A DNA stretch of 19,503 bases from Akkermansia muciniphila (GTDB taxonomy: Bacteria; Verrucomicrobiota; Verrucomicrobiia; Verrucomicrobiales; Akkermansiaceae). Of this stretch, positions 9,160-18,700 are shown in pieces. How positions within the stretch are numbered: position 1 is the first letter of the stretch; each line of letters begins with the position of its first letter. A model generated the notes under the pieces. The model was not told the DNA's origin and did no database searches. It worked only from the letters and a program-made list of their open reading frames with translations. The stretch is from the NCBI GenBank assembly GCA_945870545.1, contig CAMBTF010000004.1, forward strand, positions 1 through 19,503, written 5' to 3'. The translations under genes and the position numbers were made by a program.

Positions 9160-10029
9160 ATGACCTCAACAAAATATCTCGTCTGCCTGGTCGCGCAGGC
9201 CTTCGGTTACCGCCAAAAGAACACCCGCATGGCGGAGGCGGCCGAAGAATTGCACCTTCTCAAGGAGGCGGAATCACACCTCGGCAAGGCCTTATGGGAA
9301 AATGTTGAGGGGATCGAGGCGCTTTCCATCGAATACTGGAATCTCCGCAAACTCATCAAGGAGCGCGAGCGCGTCGCCGGCGAGTTGGAGAGCCACCAGA
9401 AAAAGCTTGCCGAGGCTCATCAGGAGCGAGCGAGTCTTTTGGGAATAGCCAACGAACCTAATCAGGAACTGCTAGATGAACGCCAAACCATTCTCAACTC
9501 ACTCGAAGAGCTCGCCAAACAACGCGACCTGATCGTCGCCAAAGCCGGGGAGATACGCCGTGCCCATGATGGCGCCAAAACGAAGGAGGAAGTTCTCACA
9601 AAAGAGGGGATCAGCGATGAGAAGGATTTCGCAGCCATTACCCAAAAGCTCGCAGAACTAAAGACGCAATTTGACGAGCTGAAAGCCGAACGCCAAAAAG
9701 TCGCCGCAAAAATCACAGAAGGCGACATCAAGATCGACACGATCGACACAGAGATCCTGAAACGCAAGGCAGAGCGGCGTGCGCAAGCTTCAGAAGCGTT
9801 CCAGCACATCAGCGATGCCAACCAGGATATTTCCTCCCTGCGTGCGGAGCTAGGCGTGATCGACACCCAGATGCGCCAGCTCTACACGGAAATCGGCAAG
9901 TACATCAGCCGCAACTCTACGGATCCCGAATGCCGCAAGGCGAGCAAACAGATGCAGTGGCTTGTGGACGTCATGAGCGCTCTGCGCAAGTCGATCCTTT
10001 TCAACCATAAGCTGTCGGGCAATCATTGA
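9160..10029 (+). CDS. coiled-coil protein of unknown function
   Basis: I do not recognise a named family. The 289-residue product is rich in Glu, Lys, Ala, Gln and Arg and shows long heptad-like stretches from about residue 25 to 245 (for example LKAERQKVAAKI and LRAELGVIDTQMRQL), with a probable break around GISDEKDF. It has no clear signal peptide or membrane helix, although the first 17 residues (TKYLVCLVAQAFGY) are mildly hydrophobic. The last 35 residues are more globular and contain a single Cys in DPECRKAS. The ATG lies 9 bp after the acs stop with no visible ribosome-binding site, so it is probably co-transcribed with acs. A hairpin follows its stop. A cytoplasmic scaffolding or structural role is possible but not shown. 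Confidence 0.75.
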   Translation: MTSTKYLVCLVAQAFGYRQKNTRMAEAAEELHLLKEAESHLGKALWENVEGIEALSIEYWNLRKLIKERERVAGELESHQKKLAEAHQERASLLGIANEPNQELLDERQTILNSLEELAKQRDLIVAKAGEIRRAHDGAKTKEEVLTKEGISDEKDFAAITQKLAELKTQFDELKAERQKVAAKITEGDIKIDTIDTEILKRKAERRAQASEAFQHISDANQDISSLRAELGVIDTQMRQLYTEIGKYISRNSTDPECRKASKQMQWLVDVMSALRKSILFNHKLSGNH

Positions 10030-10030
10030 G

Positions 10031-10067
10031 CACGCGCACACGAAACGAAAATTCGTGCCCGCGCTCT
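10031..10067 (+). terminator. imperfect hairpin after the acs operon, possible terminator
   Basis: Immediately after the coiled-coil gene stop, CACGAA (10039-10044) pairs with TTCGTG (10052-10057) across a 7-base loop. CGCG (10033-10036) pairs with CGCG (10060-10063) beyond a 2x2 internal mismatch. No T tract follows, so it is not a canonical Rho-independent terminator; it could be an RNA-stabilising stem or a weak terminator before carB. Confidence 0.35.
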
Positions 10068-10146
10068 GCTATCCGCTCTGCCTTGCCTTTACAATCCGGC
10101 ACTCCCCTGCCACACCCCTGAAAGTTTCACCACCTCGCGCGCACAC

Positions 10147-13331
<3,185 letters not shown>

Positions 13332-13341
<10 letters not shown>

Positions 13342-14738
13342 GAAGGAGTGCTTCCTAACCGATACGCGTGCACCGCCGTCGGCTCGAAATGGATAGCGAT
13401 ACCTCCGGCTTGGGTTTTCTCATCTACGGTGCGCGTCGTAACTGTTAGTTCGCTCAGGCCGTTTTCCTTGCAGAAGTTGATCCATGGTTCCCATTCCCTC
13501 CTCTGTTTCGTGACACGGTCGGTGTATTTCACTTCGACTGCCTCAGTGACCCGCAGCCCCGGATCAAGAACAACCATATCCAGCTCCTGGTCTTTGCTTC
13601 CCAATTTCCAGCGGGCGTAGTGAAGATACTCGTCGATGCGATGAAAGCGTTGGGCGAAGACGGCGGTCTCCACAAGACTTCCAAGAGCAGGGTTTTGCTC
13701 GCCGACGAAGTTGAAAAGCCCGGTGCGGAGGGAAGGGTTCGTCAGCATGACTTTGTAAGCCCGGTCTCGCTGGAATCTGCCCGCTTTCTGATCCACACGC
13801 ATTACGGGGCGGATCAGAAAAGCCGCTTCGAGGTATTCCATGTAACGCTTGAGGGTGTTTTTCGAAACGGCGGATTTCGAGGCGAGGGCATCGAGCGAAA
13901 TCTCGTTTCCCGTGTTCAAAGCTAGCATGGTGAACAGGCGGTTCAGCTCCCGCACGTCGCTGATTCCGTACAGACTTGGTAGATCCCGGAGGAGGACTTT
14001 GTCGATGATGTCGGACCGCATGAAGCGCACGGCGTTTTGTTGGAGCGTCGTTGAAAGGGCAACTTCAGGATATCCTCCGAAGTTCAAGTATTGGAGAAAC
14101 TCGCGGTTCAGTTCTTCGATATCTGTGGCAAACCATCCGTTTTCATCCTGCCCGACGAGGCTTCCCAGATCCCGGAGATTCAGAAATTCCGCAAAGGTCA
14201 AAGGAGGCAGAAGAAAGTCCGTGAACCTCCCCGCCCCCGACTCGCGGCTTCCCATGCCTAGAGCCGCATTCGCAGAGCCAGAAACAACAAAGCGGGTCTT
14301 CGTACCAGCATCGTGGAGCGACTTGAGATGCACCTCCCAATTCTTGAGATACTGGATTTCATCAAAAAATATGTAACAGGCTTTCGTTCTCCAATCCGTC
14401 CCTGTTACCTGTTTGAAGGAGTCTAGAATCTCAACCAAACTCGATCCCACGTAGATCGGATTATCGATCTGCGCGTAGAGAATCCGGTCACTCAAAATCC
14501 CACGTTCTAAAAGTGCCTGAATCGTGTGGTGGATGAGGAAGGTTTTCCCGACCCGCCTAGGCCCCAGTAGGACGACCTCGCGGCGGGGGGATTCTGCCTC
14601 CACGAGTTTCATGAAATTGCCCAAAAAACCGCGTGGACTTGCGGATTTAAAGAAAGGAGAAATGCCAAGAAGCCCTTCCCACCATGGATTTTCTTCCCGC
14701 AGGGACTGTCCTCGCTGTTCTGGACTGATTTCAATCAC
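13332..14738 (-). CDS. AAA ATPase with C-terminal DUF4143 domain
   Basis: Cytoplasmic P-loop ATPase of the AAA_14/DUF4143 type, a widespread and mostly uncharacterised family often found on accessory DNA. In 468 residues: the opening NPWWEG (18-22), Walker A GPRRVGKT (59-66), Walker B YIFFDE (122-127), sensor-like VVSGSAN (151-157), an Arg in AGRF (171), a helical winged-helix-like middle (about 275-320, with [17 protein letters not shown]), and a C-terminal nuclease-fold-like core with E385/D387 and E402-V-K404. That E-x-D...E-x-K arrangement resembles PD-(D/E)XK enzymes; catalytic activity is unproven. The start is GTG at 14738, supported by a promoter whose predicted +1 falls on it; the next in-frame ATG is residue 43 and would remove conserved N-terminal sequence. 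Base composition is visibly poorer in G+C than carB, suggesting acquisition. Confidence 0.9.
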
Positions 14739-14745
14739 GTTAAGA

Positions 14746-14773
14746 TTAATAGACTGCTCTTAAGTGGAGTCAA
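14746..14773 (-). promoter_or_regulatory. sigma-70-like promoter of the AAA/DUF4143 gene
   Basis: Read on the minus strand, TTGACT (14773-14768) is followed after 16 bases by TATTAA (14751-14746). These match the consensus at 5 of 6 and 4 of 6 positions. The -10 ends 7 bases before the GTG start, so transcription should begin at or next to the start codon, giving a leaderless message. This is inference from sequence only. Confidence 0.5.
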
Positions 14774-14775
14774 TC

Positions 14776-14826
14776 AAAATAAGATCAACACATTGGCACT
14801 AAAGCTATGTTGATAAAATAAGGTCA
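14776..14826. repeat. 12-bp direct repeat with internal inverted repeat upstream of the ATPase promoter
   Basis: AAAATAAGATCA (14776-14787) and AAAATAAGGTCA (14815-14826) match at 11 of 12 positions in the same orientation, 39 bp apart. Between and overlapping them, ATCAACA (14784-14790) and TGTTGAT (14808-14814) form a perfect 7-bp inverted repeat with a 17-base spacer. The proximal copy ends just upstream of the -35 box, where an activator could bind. The regulator is unknown. Confidence 0.45.
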
Positions 14827-14916
14827 GTTAATTGCCTCTATTTTACCCTGCGCTGAGGCCCGCGCTCCGCTTAAAAGAAATTTGGAAACCACCCGCAAAC
14901 TCATGGAGCGCAGCCG

Positions 14917-15099
14917 ATGATCCTGCCGGATGATGTGGAAACCGCGCTTGGGCTGCTAGAATCCGCAGGAACAGCGGGAAACCTGACCACCGACGCCCAG
15001 ATCGCCGCCGTTGCGCTAAGGCTCGATGCCGAAGTCCATACGGCGGATCTCGATTTCGGCAGGTTCGCGGGCGGGCGTTTCAGCAATCCGCTTCTCTGA
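14917..15099 (+). pseudogene. C-terminal remnant of a VapC-like PIN-domain toxin
   Basis: The 60 codons match only the last part of a PIN-domain ribonuclease: NLTTDAQIAAVALRLDAEVHTADLDFGRFAGGRFSNPLL carries the third and fourth acidic positions (D in TTDAQIAA, D in TADLDF) and the usual ending. Complete VapC proteins are about 130-140 residues; the N-terminal half with the first catalytic Asp and the Glu is missing, and the frame closes at a TAA at 14872-14874. The ATG overlaps a TGA in another frame (14917-14920, ATGA), ending a short open frame (ETTRKLMERSR) that could be the tail of a lost antitoxin; that link is speculative. It is probably non-functional. Confidence 0.7.
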
Positions 15100-15152
15100 A
15101 AACGATCCCGCCCCCTACTCTGCGTTTGACGCGGCGCCGCCCATCCGTTGCG

Positions 15153-16337
15153 ATGGCACGCATGGCGAAAAGCAAGAAGTCTATATCCGGCAAGATCACC
15201 CCGTTCCCGGCATCGCACGCCGCACCTCCCAAGGACTTCGTCCGCGAAAAAGAACAGATGCTGCGCCTGATCCAGGAAAAGCTCTCCTCCTCCGACATGT
15301 CCACAGAGGAGACGAACGCCTTCCTCTCAGGGCTACAAGGACGGAAAATGGAAGACATCATCGCCGGACTCGGCGGCGCGCCGCAGACCGACCTCGACCG
15401 TGCCAACGACATCATCTGGGATCTGCCGGAGGACGCATCCGATGCCGCCATGAAAAAGGCCGCGAAAAAAGCCCTGGCCATCAGTGAGGATTGCATGGGC
15501 GCGTGGCTCATCCTCTTCGAATTCGCGAAGACCGCTGAGGAAGCCATCGACCTGCTCAACCAAGGCATCGCACGCGGGCGCAAATTCCACGCCGGGCTCA
15601 TCGCTTCCGTAGGCAAGGATCACGGGCTCTGGGGGCATGTGGAGGCGCGCGATTTCATGCGTCTCCTCCATGAGCTCGCGACTGCGCAGCATGAAATCGG
15701 CGACGTCGAGGCCGCGGCGGACACCTATCGGGAAATGCTGCGGCTGAACCCAAACGACAACCAAGGTGTGCGCGGGGAACTCCTCCACATCCTGATCATC
15801 CTCGACAAAATGACCGAGGCGAAGGCTTTGCTGAAACGCTACAAGCCGTCCCGCGATCTCGACACCGACATGGTTTACGGCTTCGCACTGATGGAAATCA
15901 TCAACGCCATGTCACGCCTCGATGAGAATTGGACGAAACGACTCGCATCCGCCCACCCCAAGAGCTTCCAGGCTTTCCGCAAAGTCTTTGGCGCGCATTT
16001 TCCGCCTGTGGAAAAGGCGGTCAAGGCCGCAGTCAAAGCCAACCCCTACCTGCCGATGCTCATGGGACTGCCCGGTATCATGGAGACGGACACACACGAC
16101 ACGATGTCTGTAGGCGGGCCCTACGCCGCGCAGGATTACATCCAGCGCCATGCCCCGTTGTGGGCCATCGGCGGTCTGCCTTTTCTCATGCTGGCTACCT
16201 GCGCAAGCGGTGCACAGGCTCTCTTCAAAAACCAGCGCCCGCACGAAATGGAGGAGCTGCAGGATATCATGCAAGCCACTTCGGATTTCACCGGCAAACC
16301 CTGGTGGGATGAGGTCATCGAGGGGCTCCAAGCCTGA
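15153..16337 (+). CDS. ST7-like tetratricopeptide-repeat protein
   Basis: Predicted cytoplasmic protein of 394 residues related to the bacterial branch of the ST7 (suppressor of tumorigenicity 7) family, named for a human gene; the bacterial role is unknown. The best signature is a TPR-like helix pair, GDVEAAADTYREMLRLNPNDNQGVR (about 183-207), followed by LLHILIILDKMTEAKALLKRY; an upstream helical pair is AISEDCMGAWLILFEFAKTAEEAIDLL. The N-terminus is basic and low in complexity (ARMAKSKKSISGK), and the C-terminal half (about 260-394) has no assignment I can make; it includes a hydrophobic stretch, IGGLPFLMLATCASGAQALF, that may be buried. An upstream TTG at 15126 would add nine residues; ATG 15153 or 15162 is more plausible. 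No Shine-Dalgarno is visible. It converges on the transporter gene with a 25-bp gap. Confidence 0.75.
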   Translation: MARMAKSKKSISGKITPFPASHAAPPKDFVREKEQMLRLIQEKLSSSDMSTEETNAFLSGLQGRKMEDIIAGLGGAPQTDLDRANDIIWDLPEDASDAAMKKAAKKALAISEDCMGAWLILFEFAKTAEEAIDLLNQGIARGRKFHAGLIASVGKDHGLWGHVEARDFMRLLHELATAQHEIGDVEAAADTYREMLRLNPNDNQGVRGELLHILIILDKMTEAKALLKRYKPSRDLDTDMVYGFALMEIINAMSRLDENWTKRLASAHPKSFQAFRKVFGAHFPPVEKAVKAAVKANPYLPMLMGLPGIMETDTHDTMSVGGPYAAQDYIQRHAPLWAIGGLPFLMLATCASGAQALFKNQRPHEMEELQDIMQATSDFTGKPWWDEVIEGLQA

Positions 16338-16362
16338 GCTCTCCAGCCACCGCAAGCCTCGA

Positions 16363-17316
16363 TCAGGAATCGGAGCCTTTCCTCCGCCACCACGCCGCGA
16401 GGCAGCTTCCGATGATGCTGTGAAAAACAGCAGAAATCGCGGCGGGAACGGGAGCCATCGCGATCTGCGGGAAATGCTTCGTGGCCAGCGCGGCACCGAG
16501 TCCGCTGTTCTGCATGCCGACCTCGATGGAGATCGTGCGGCGTAGGCTCTCGCCGCAGCCGGCGAGCTTAGCGAACAGGTAGCCGAGCAGAAAACCCAGA
16601 AAGTGGAGCAGGAAAACCGACAGGAAAAGCGGTCCGGCGGCGGCGGCGATCTTGTCTCTTTCCCGGGCGACGATGCAGCCGACGATACCCACCACCACCA
16701 GCGCGCTAACCAGCGGCCCTAGGGAATCGATCCATGCCCGCGCTTTCCGCGGATCCCTCATTTTTCCCAGCAGCGTGTTCACCGCGATCCCTAAGACCAG
16801 CGGCAGCAGCACCACGATGAGCATCGACTGGAAAAGGGCCCAGGCATTCACCGGCATCCAGGCGCCGGCCAGCCAACGGGTGAGCCATGGCGTCGCAAAT
16901 ACGGCAGTCATAGTAGATGTCATTGTCAGCAGAACACTGAGCGGCACGTTCGCGCGCGCGAGATGGCAGATGACGTTCGACACCGTCCCTCCCGGACAGC
17001 AGGCAACCAGGATCAAGCCGAGCGCGAGGCCGGTCTCGAGCTGGAACGCCTTCGCCAAGCCCCATCCAGCTAGCGGCATGATCGCGAACTGCGCAAACAC
17101 CCCCAGCGCGATACGTTTCGGATCACGCAGCACAGCGGCGAAATCCGAGAAACGCAAGGTCAGCCCCATTCCCAGCATTACCACCCCGAGTGCGATGGAA
17201 ATCCATGGGGTGAACACTACCCACAGCTCCGGCTGCCACCATGCCCACGCACAGCCTAGTAGTAACCAGAGCGGAAACCCTGCCGTCAAAATCCCTGAAA
17301 CCTTCGTCAAGCGCAT
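16363..17316 (-). CDS. bile acid:sodium symporter (BASS) family transporter
   Basis: Inner-membrane secondary transporter of 317 residues with about nine to ten hydrophobic helices. Family motifs are clear: GMGLTLRFSDF (49-59), the CCPGGTVSNV crossover segment (106-115), TMTSTMTAVFATP (131-143), and EVGMQNSGLGAALA (265-278), where Glu and Gln help form the sodium sites in structurally known members. In bacteria this family moves organic anions such as pantoate, pyruvate or other keto-acids as well as bile acids, so the substrate cannot be named. The ATG at 17316 is supported by an in-frame TGA four codons upstream, which rules out a longer product. The gene is monocistronic as far as can be seen. 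Confidence 0.93.
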   Translation of the reverse strand: MRLTKVSGILTAGFPLWLLLGCAWAWWQPELWVVFTPWISIALGVVMLGMGLTLRFSDFAAVLRDPKRIALGVFAQFAIMPLAGWGLAKAFQLETGLALGLILVACCPGGTVSNVICHLARANVPLSVLLTMTSTMTAVFATPWLTRWLAGAWMPVNAWALFQSMLIVVLLPLVLGIAVNTLLGKMRDPRKARAWIDSLGPLVSALVVVGIVGCIVARERDKIAAAAGPLFLSVFLLHFLGFLLGYLFAKLAGCGESLRRTISIEVGMQNSGLGAALATKHFPQIAMAPVPAAISAVFHSIIGSCLAAWWRRKGSDS

Positions 17317-17472
17317 CGTGCACGATCATTCCCGCAAACAGCGAGCCGTCCAGAAAATCAAGCCCTAGCCATCCATTCTTGCGGATTGGTTTCCTTCGCC
17401 TTCTTTTTAGGGGCTTAGTCGGTGCCATTCCGTTTAGCTTAAAGCGGATTTTGTAAAAATTCGGCGATGTCC

Positions 17473-17503
17473 TTGACAGGGTGGGCGCTTTTGTGGTCAT
17501 ATT
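17473..17503 (+). promoter_or_regulatory. probable promoter of tRNA-Arg
   Basis: A perfect TTGACA (17473-17478) lies upstream of the tRNA. The best -10 candidate is CATATT (17498-17503, 19-base spacer) or the overlapping TCATAT (17497-17502, 18-base spacer). Either would place transcription start about 15-20 bases before the mature 5' end, as expected for a short leader trimmed by RNase P. Confidence 0.6.
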
Positions 17504-17527
17504 CGTGCCCGCAGCTAACGCGGCAAC

Positions 17528-17604
<77 letters not shown>

Positions 17605-17612
17605 GTTTTTCC

Positions 17613-17647
17613 AGCCCTCCGGCAACTACGGTTCCGGAGGGCTTTTT
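17613..17647 (+). terminator. Rho-independent terminator of tRNA-Arg
   Basis: AGCCCTCCGG (17613-17622) pairs perfectly over 10 bp with CCGGAGGGCT (17634-17643) around an 11-base loop and runs into five T residues (17643-17647). On the opposite strand the stem is followed by A residues, so it is one-directional and does not serve the minus-strand SDR gene that ends at 17745. Confidence 0.92.
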
Positions 17648-17744
17648 CGTTTGCACACCGGAATGCCGTTCAATGCAACTTGGGCCTCAGGCGACTTTCC
17701 TAACCGCTTTTCTCCCGATTTTTCCCACTGGCGCAATACGAATC

Positions 17745-18395
17745 TCATAAACGGCTATCCAATGAAAACACCTGCCCTGATGTAAATGGTAACTGTTCCT
17801 CTAAAAACCGGACAAACGCTGCGACTGCTGACACCGTATTGAAATCTCCCAGGCAATGTTTCACACGAATCACTTCTTTTCGCCGTTCTGACACCGCCTC
17901 GGTCATCGGTGTCTCCAAAAAACCAGGCAGAATTACGTTGAACCGCAATCCTGCCGAACCATACTTTTCCGCCAACTCCCGCGTCAGTCCATGCAAGGCC
18001 GCCTTCGCCGTCGCATAAGCCGCTTGGCCGATGGCAGGATGCTGCGCTGCGTAGCTTGAAATGAAGATCACGTGGCCACGTCCGTTCGAAAGCATTCCCG
18101 GAACGGCTGCCGCCACGCAGCGCGCCGCCGCCTTGTAATTCACCGCAACGACATCATCCCAATCCTCGTTTTGCATTCTCGCAAGAGGAGTATCACGAAT
18201 CATCCCAGCGCAACAAACCAAGAGATCGCAAGGAGTGTTTGCGAAAAATCGTGTCACGGATTCAATGTCTGCCAAATCAAGATCACTCCGGCCAAGCGCC
18301 ACCACATCCCAGCCGTTGCCCTTAAATTCAAACGCAATGGCCTTTCCTAAACCACCCGTCCCACCTGTTATGATGATGCGTTTCAACACCGCCAT
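17745..18395 (-). CDS. short-chain dehydrogenase/reductase (FabG-like SDR)
   Basis: NAD(P)-dependent oxidoreductase of the classical SDR type, 216 residues from the ATG at 18395. The cofactor-binding TGxxxGxG appears as TGGTGGLG (10-17), the usual NNAG is CCAG (61-64), and the catalytic set is Asn86, Ser113/114, Tyr127 and Lys131 (YATAK), followed by the LPGFLETPM loop. It is shorter than typical FabG (about 245), mainly in the helix and loop after the second strand. The frame continues 25 codons upstream to another ATG (18470), but those residues do not resemble an SDR N-terminus, whereas MAVLKRIIITGG does. Closest in look to 3-oxoacyl reductases; the substrate cannot be stated. G+C is lower than in the central genes. 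Confidence 0.87.
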   Translation of the reverse strand: MAVLKRIIITGGTGGLGKAIAFEFKGNGWDVVALGRSDLDLADIESVTRFFANTPCDLLVCCAGMIRDTPLARMQNEDWDDVVAVNYKAAARCVAAAVPGMLSNGRGHVIFISSYAAQHPAIGQAAYATAKAALHGLTRELAEKYGSAGLRFNVILPGFLETPMTEAVSERRKEVIRVKHCLGDFNTVSAVAAFVRFLEEQLPFTSGQVFSLDSRL

Positions 18396-18587
18396 GCTCT
18401 GCGGTAACAAGCTGTGAATAAAGCCCCAAAAACTTGTGATCTGTGGATAGCAACCATTTCGGATACCCATACCACCGTCAGTTGCGACCCCACCACCCGT
18501 GGCTATCGCAAAGTTATCCTTCGCATGGAACGCCCGCCCTCAAACTGTGGAACGCTCATTTAGGCGACTTGTTCACACGATTATGAC

Positions 18588-18605
18588 TATGATCTTATAA
18601 GGTCA
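18588..18605 (+). promoter_or_regulatory. candidate htrA promoter -10 overlapped by a 16-bp dyad
   Basis: TATGAT (18588-18593) matches the -10 consensus at 5 of 6 positions; the best -35 18 bases upstream (GCGACT) is weak. TGATCTTATAAGGTCA (18590-18605) is palindromic except for one mismatched pair, with the core CTTATAAG. A protein bound there would cover the -10, consistent with repression, or the weak -35 may require an activator. The leader to the ATG would be about 100 bases. Confidence 0.35.
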
Positions 18606-18667
18606 AAAATAGAATATCCGTCATCAGAAGCGGGGCGGTTGCCCTTTTGAGGCTTGGAAACGGTCCA

Positions 18668-18682
18668 AAAGTTGCCAACTTT
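18668..18682. repeat. perfect 15-bp dyad AAAGTTG-C-CAACTTT before htrA
   Basis: Seven-base perfect inverted repeats around one central base, ending 18 bases upstream of the htrA ATG. It may be an operator; with only one base between the arms it is unlikely to act as an RNA hairpin. It could also be chance in a short AT-rich stretch. Confidence 0.4.
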
Positions 18683-18700
18683 CAAACAGTTCACCCATCC

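Larger units (their letters stand above)
18396..18700. other. 305-bp divergent intergenic region between SDR and htrA
   Basis: This gap separates two divergent genes and should hold both promoters. I see a 16-bp near-palindrome (18590-18605), a candidate -10 TATGAT (18588-18593) pointing toward htrA, and a perfect small dyad close to the htrA start (18668-18682). No open frame with recognisable homology, RNA gene or mobile-element end was found. The first 75 bases also form an open upstream extension of the SDR frame that I judged non-coding. Confidence 0.5.

Noticed and set aside
10090..10095. TACAAT as the -10 of a carB promoter
   Set aside because: It matches the -10 consensus at 5 of 6 positions, but nothing resembling a -35 box lies 16-18 bases upstream, so I did not annotate it.
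17123..17500. A 125-codon minus-strand open frame overlapping the 5' part of the BASS transporter
   Set aside because: About half of it is an out-of-frame reading of the transporter, and the unique part (with a KRRRRKPIRK stretch) resembles nothing I know; it also crosses the tRNA promoter.
18396..18470. 25-codon N-terminal extension of the SDR frame
   Set aside because: The residues do not look like an SDR N-terminus or a signal peptide, and the family opening begins exactly at the ATG at 18395.
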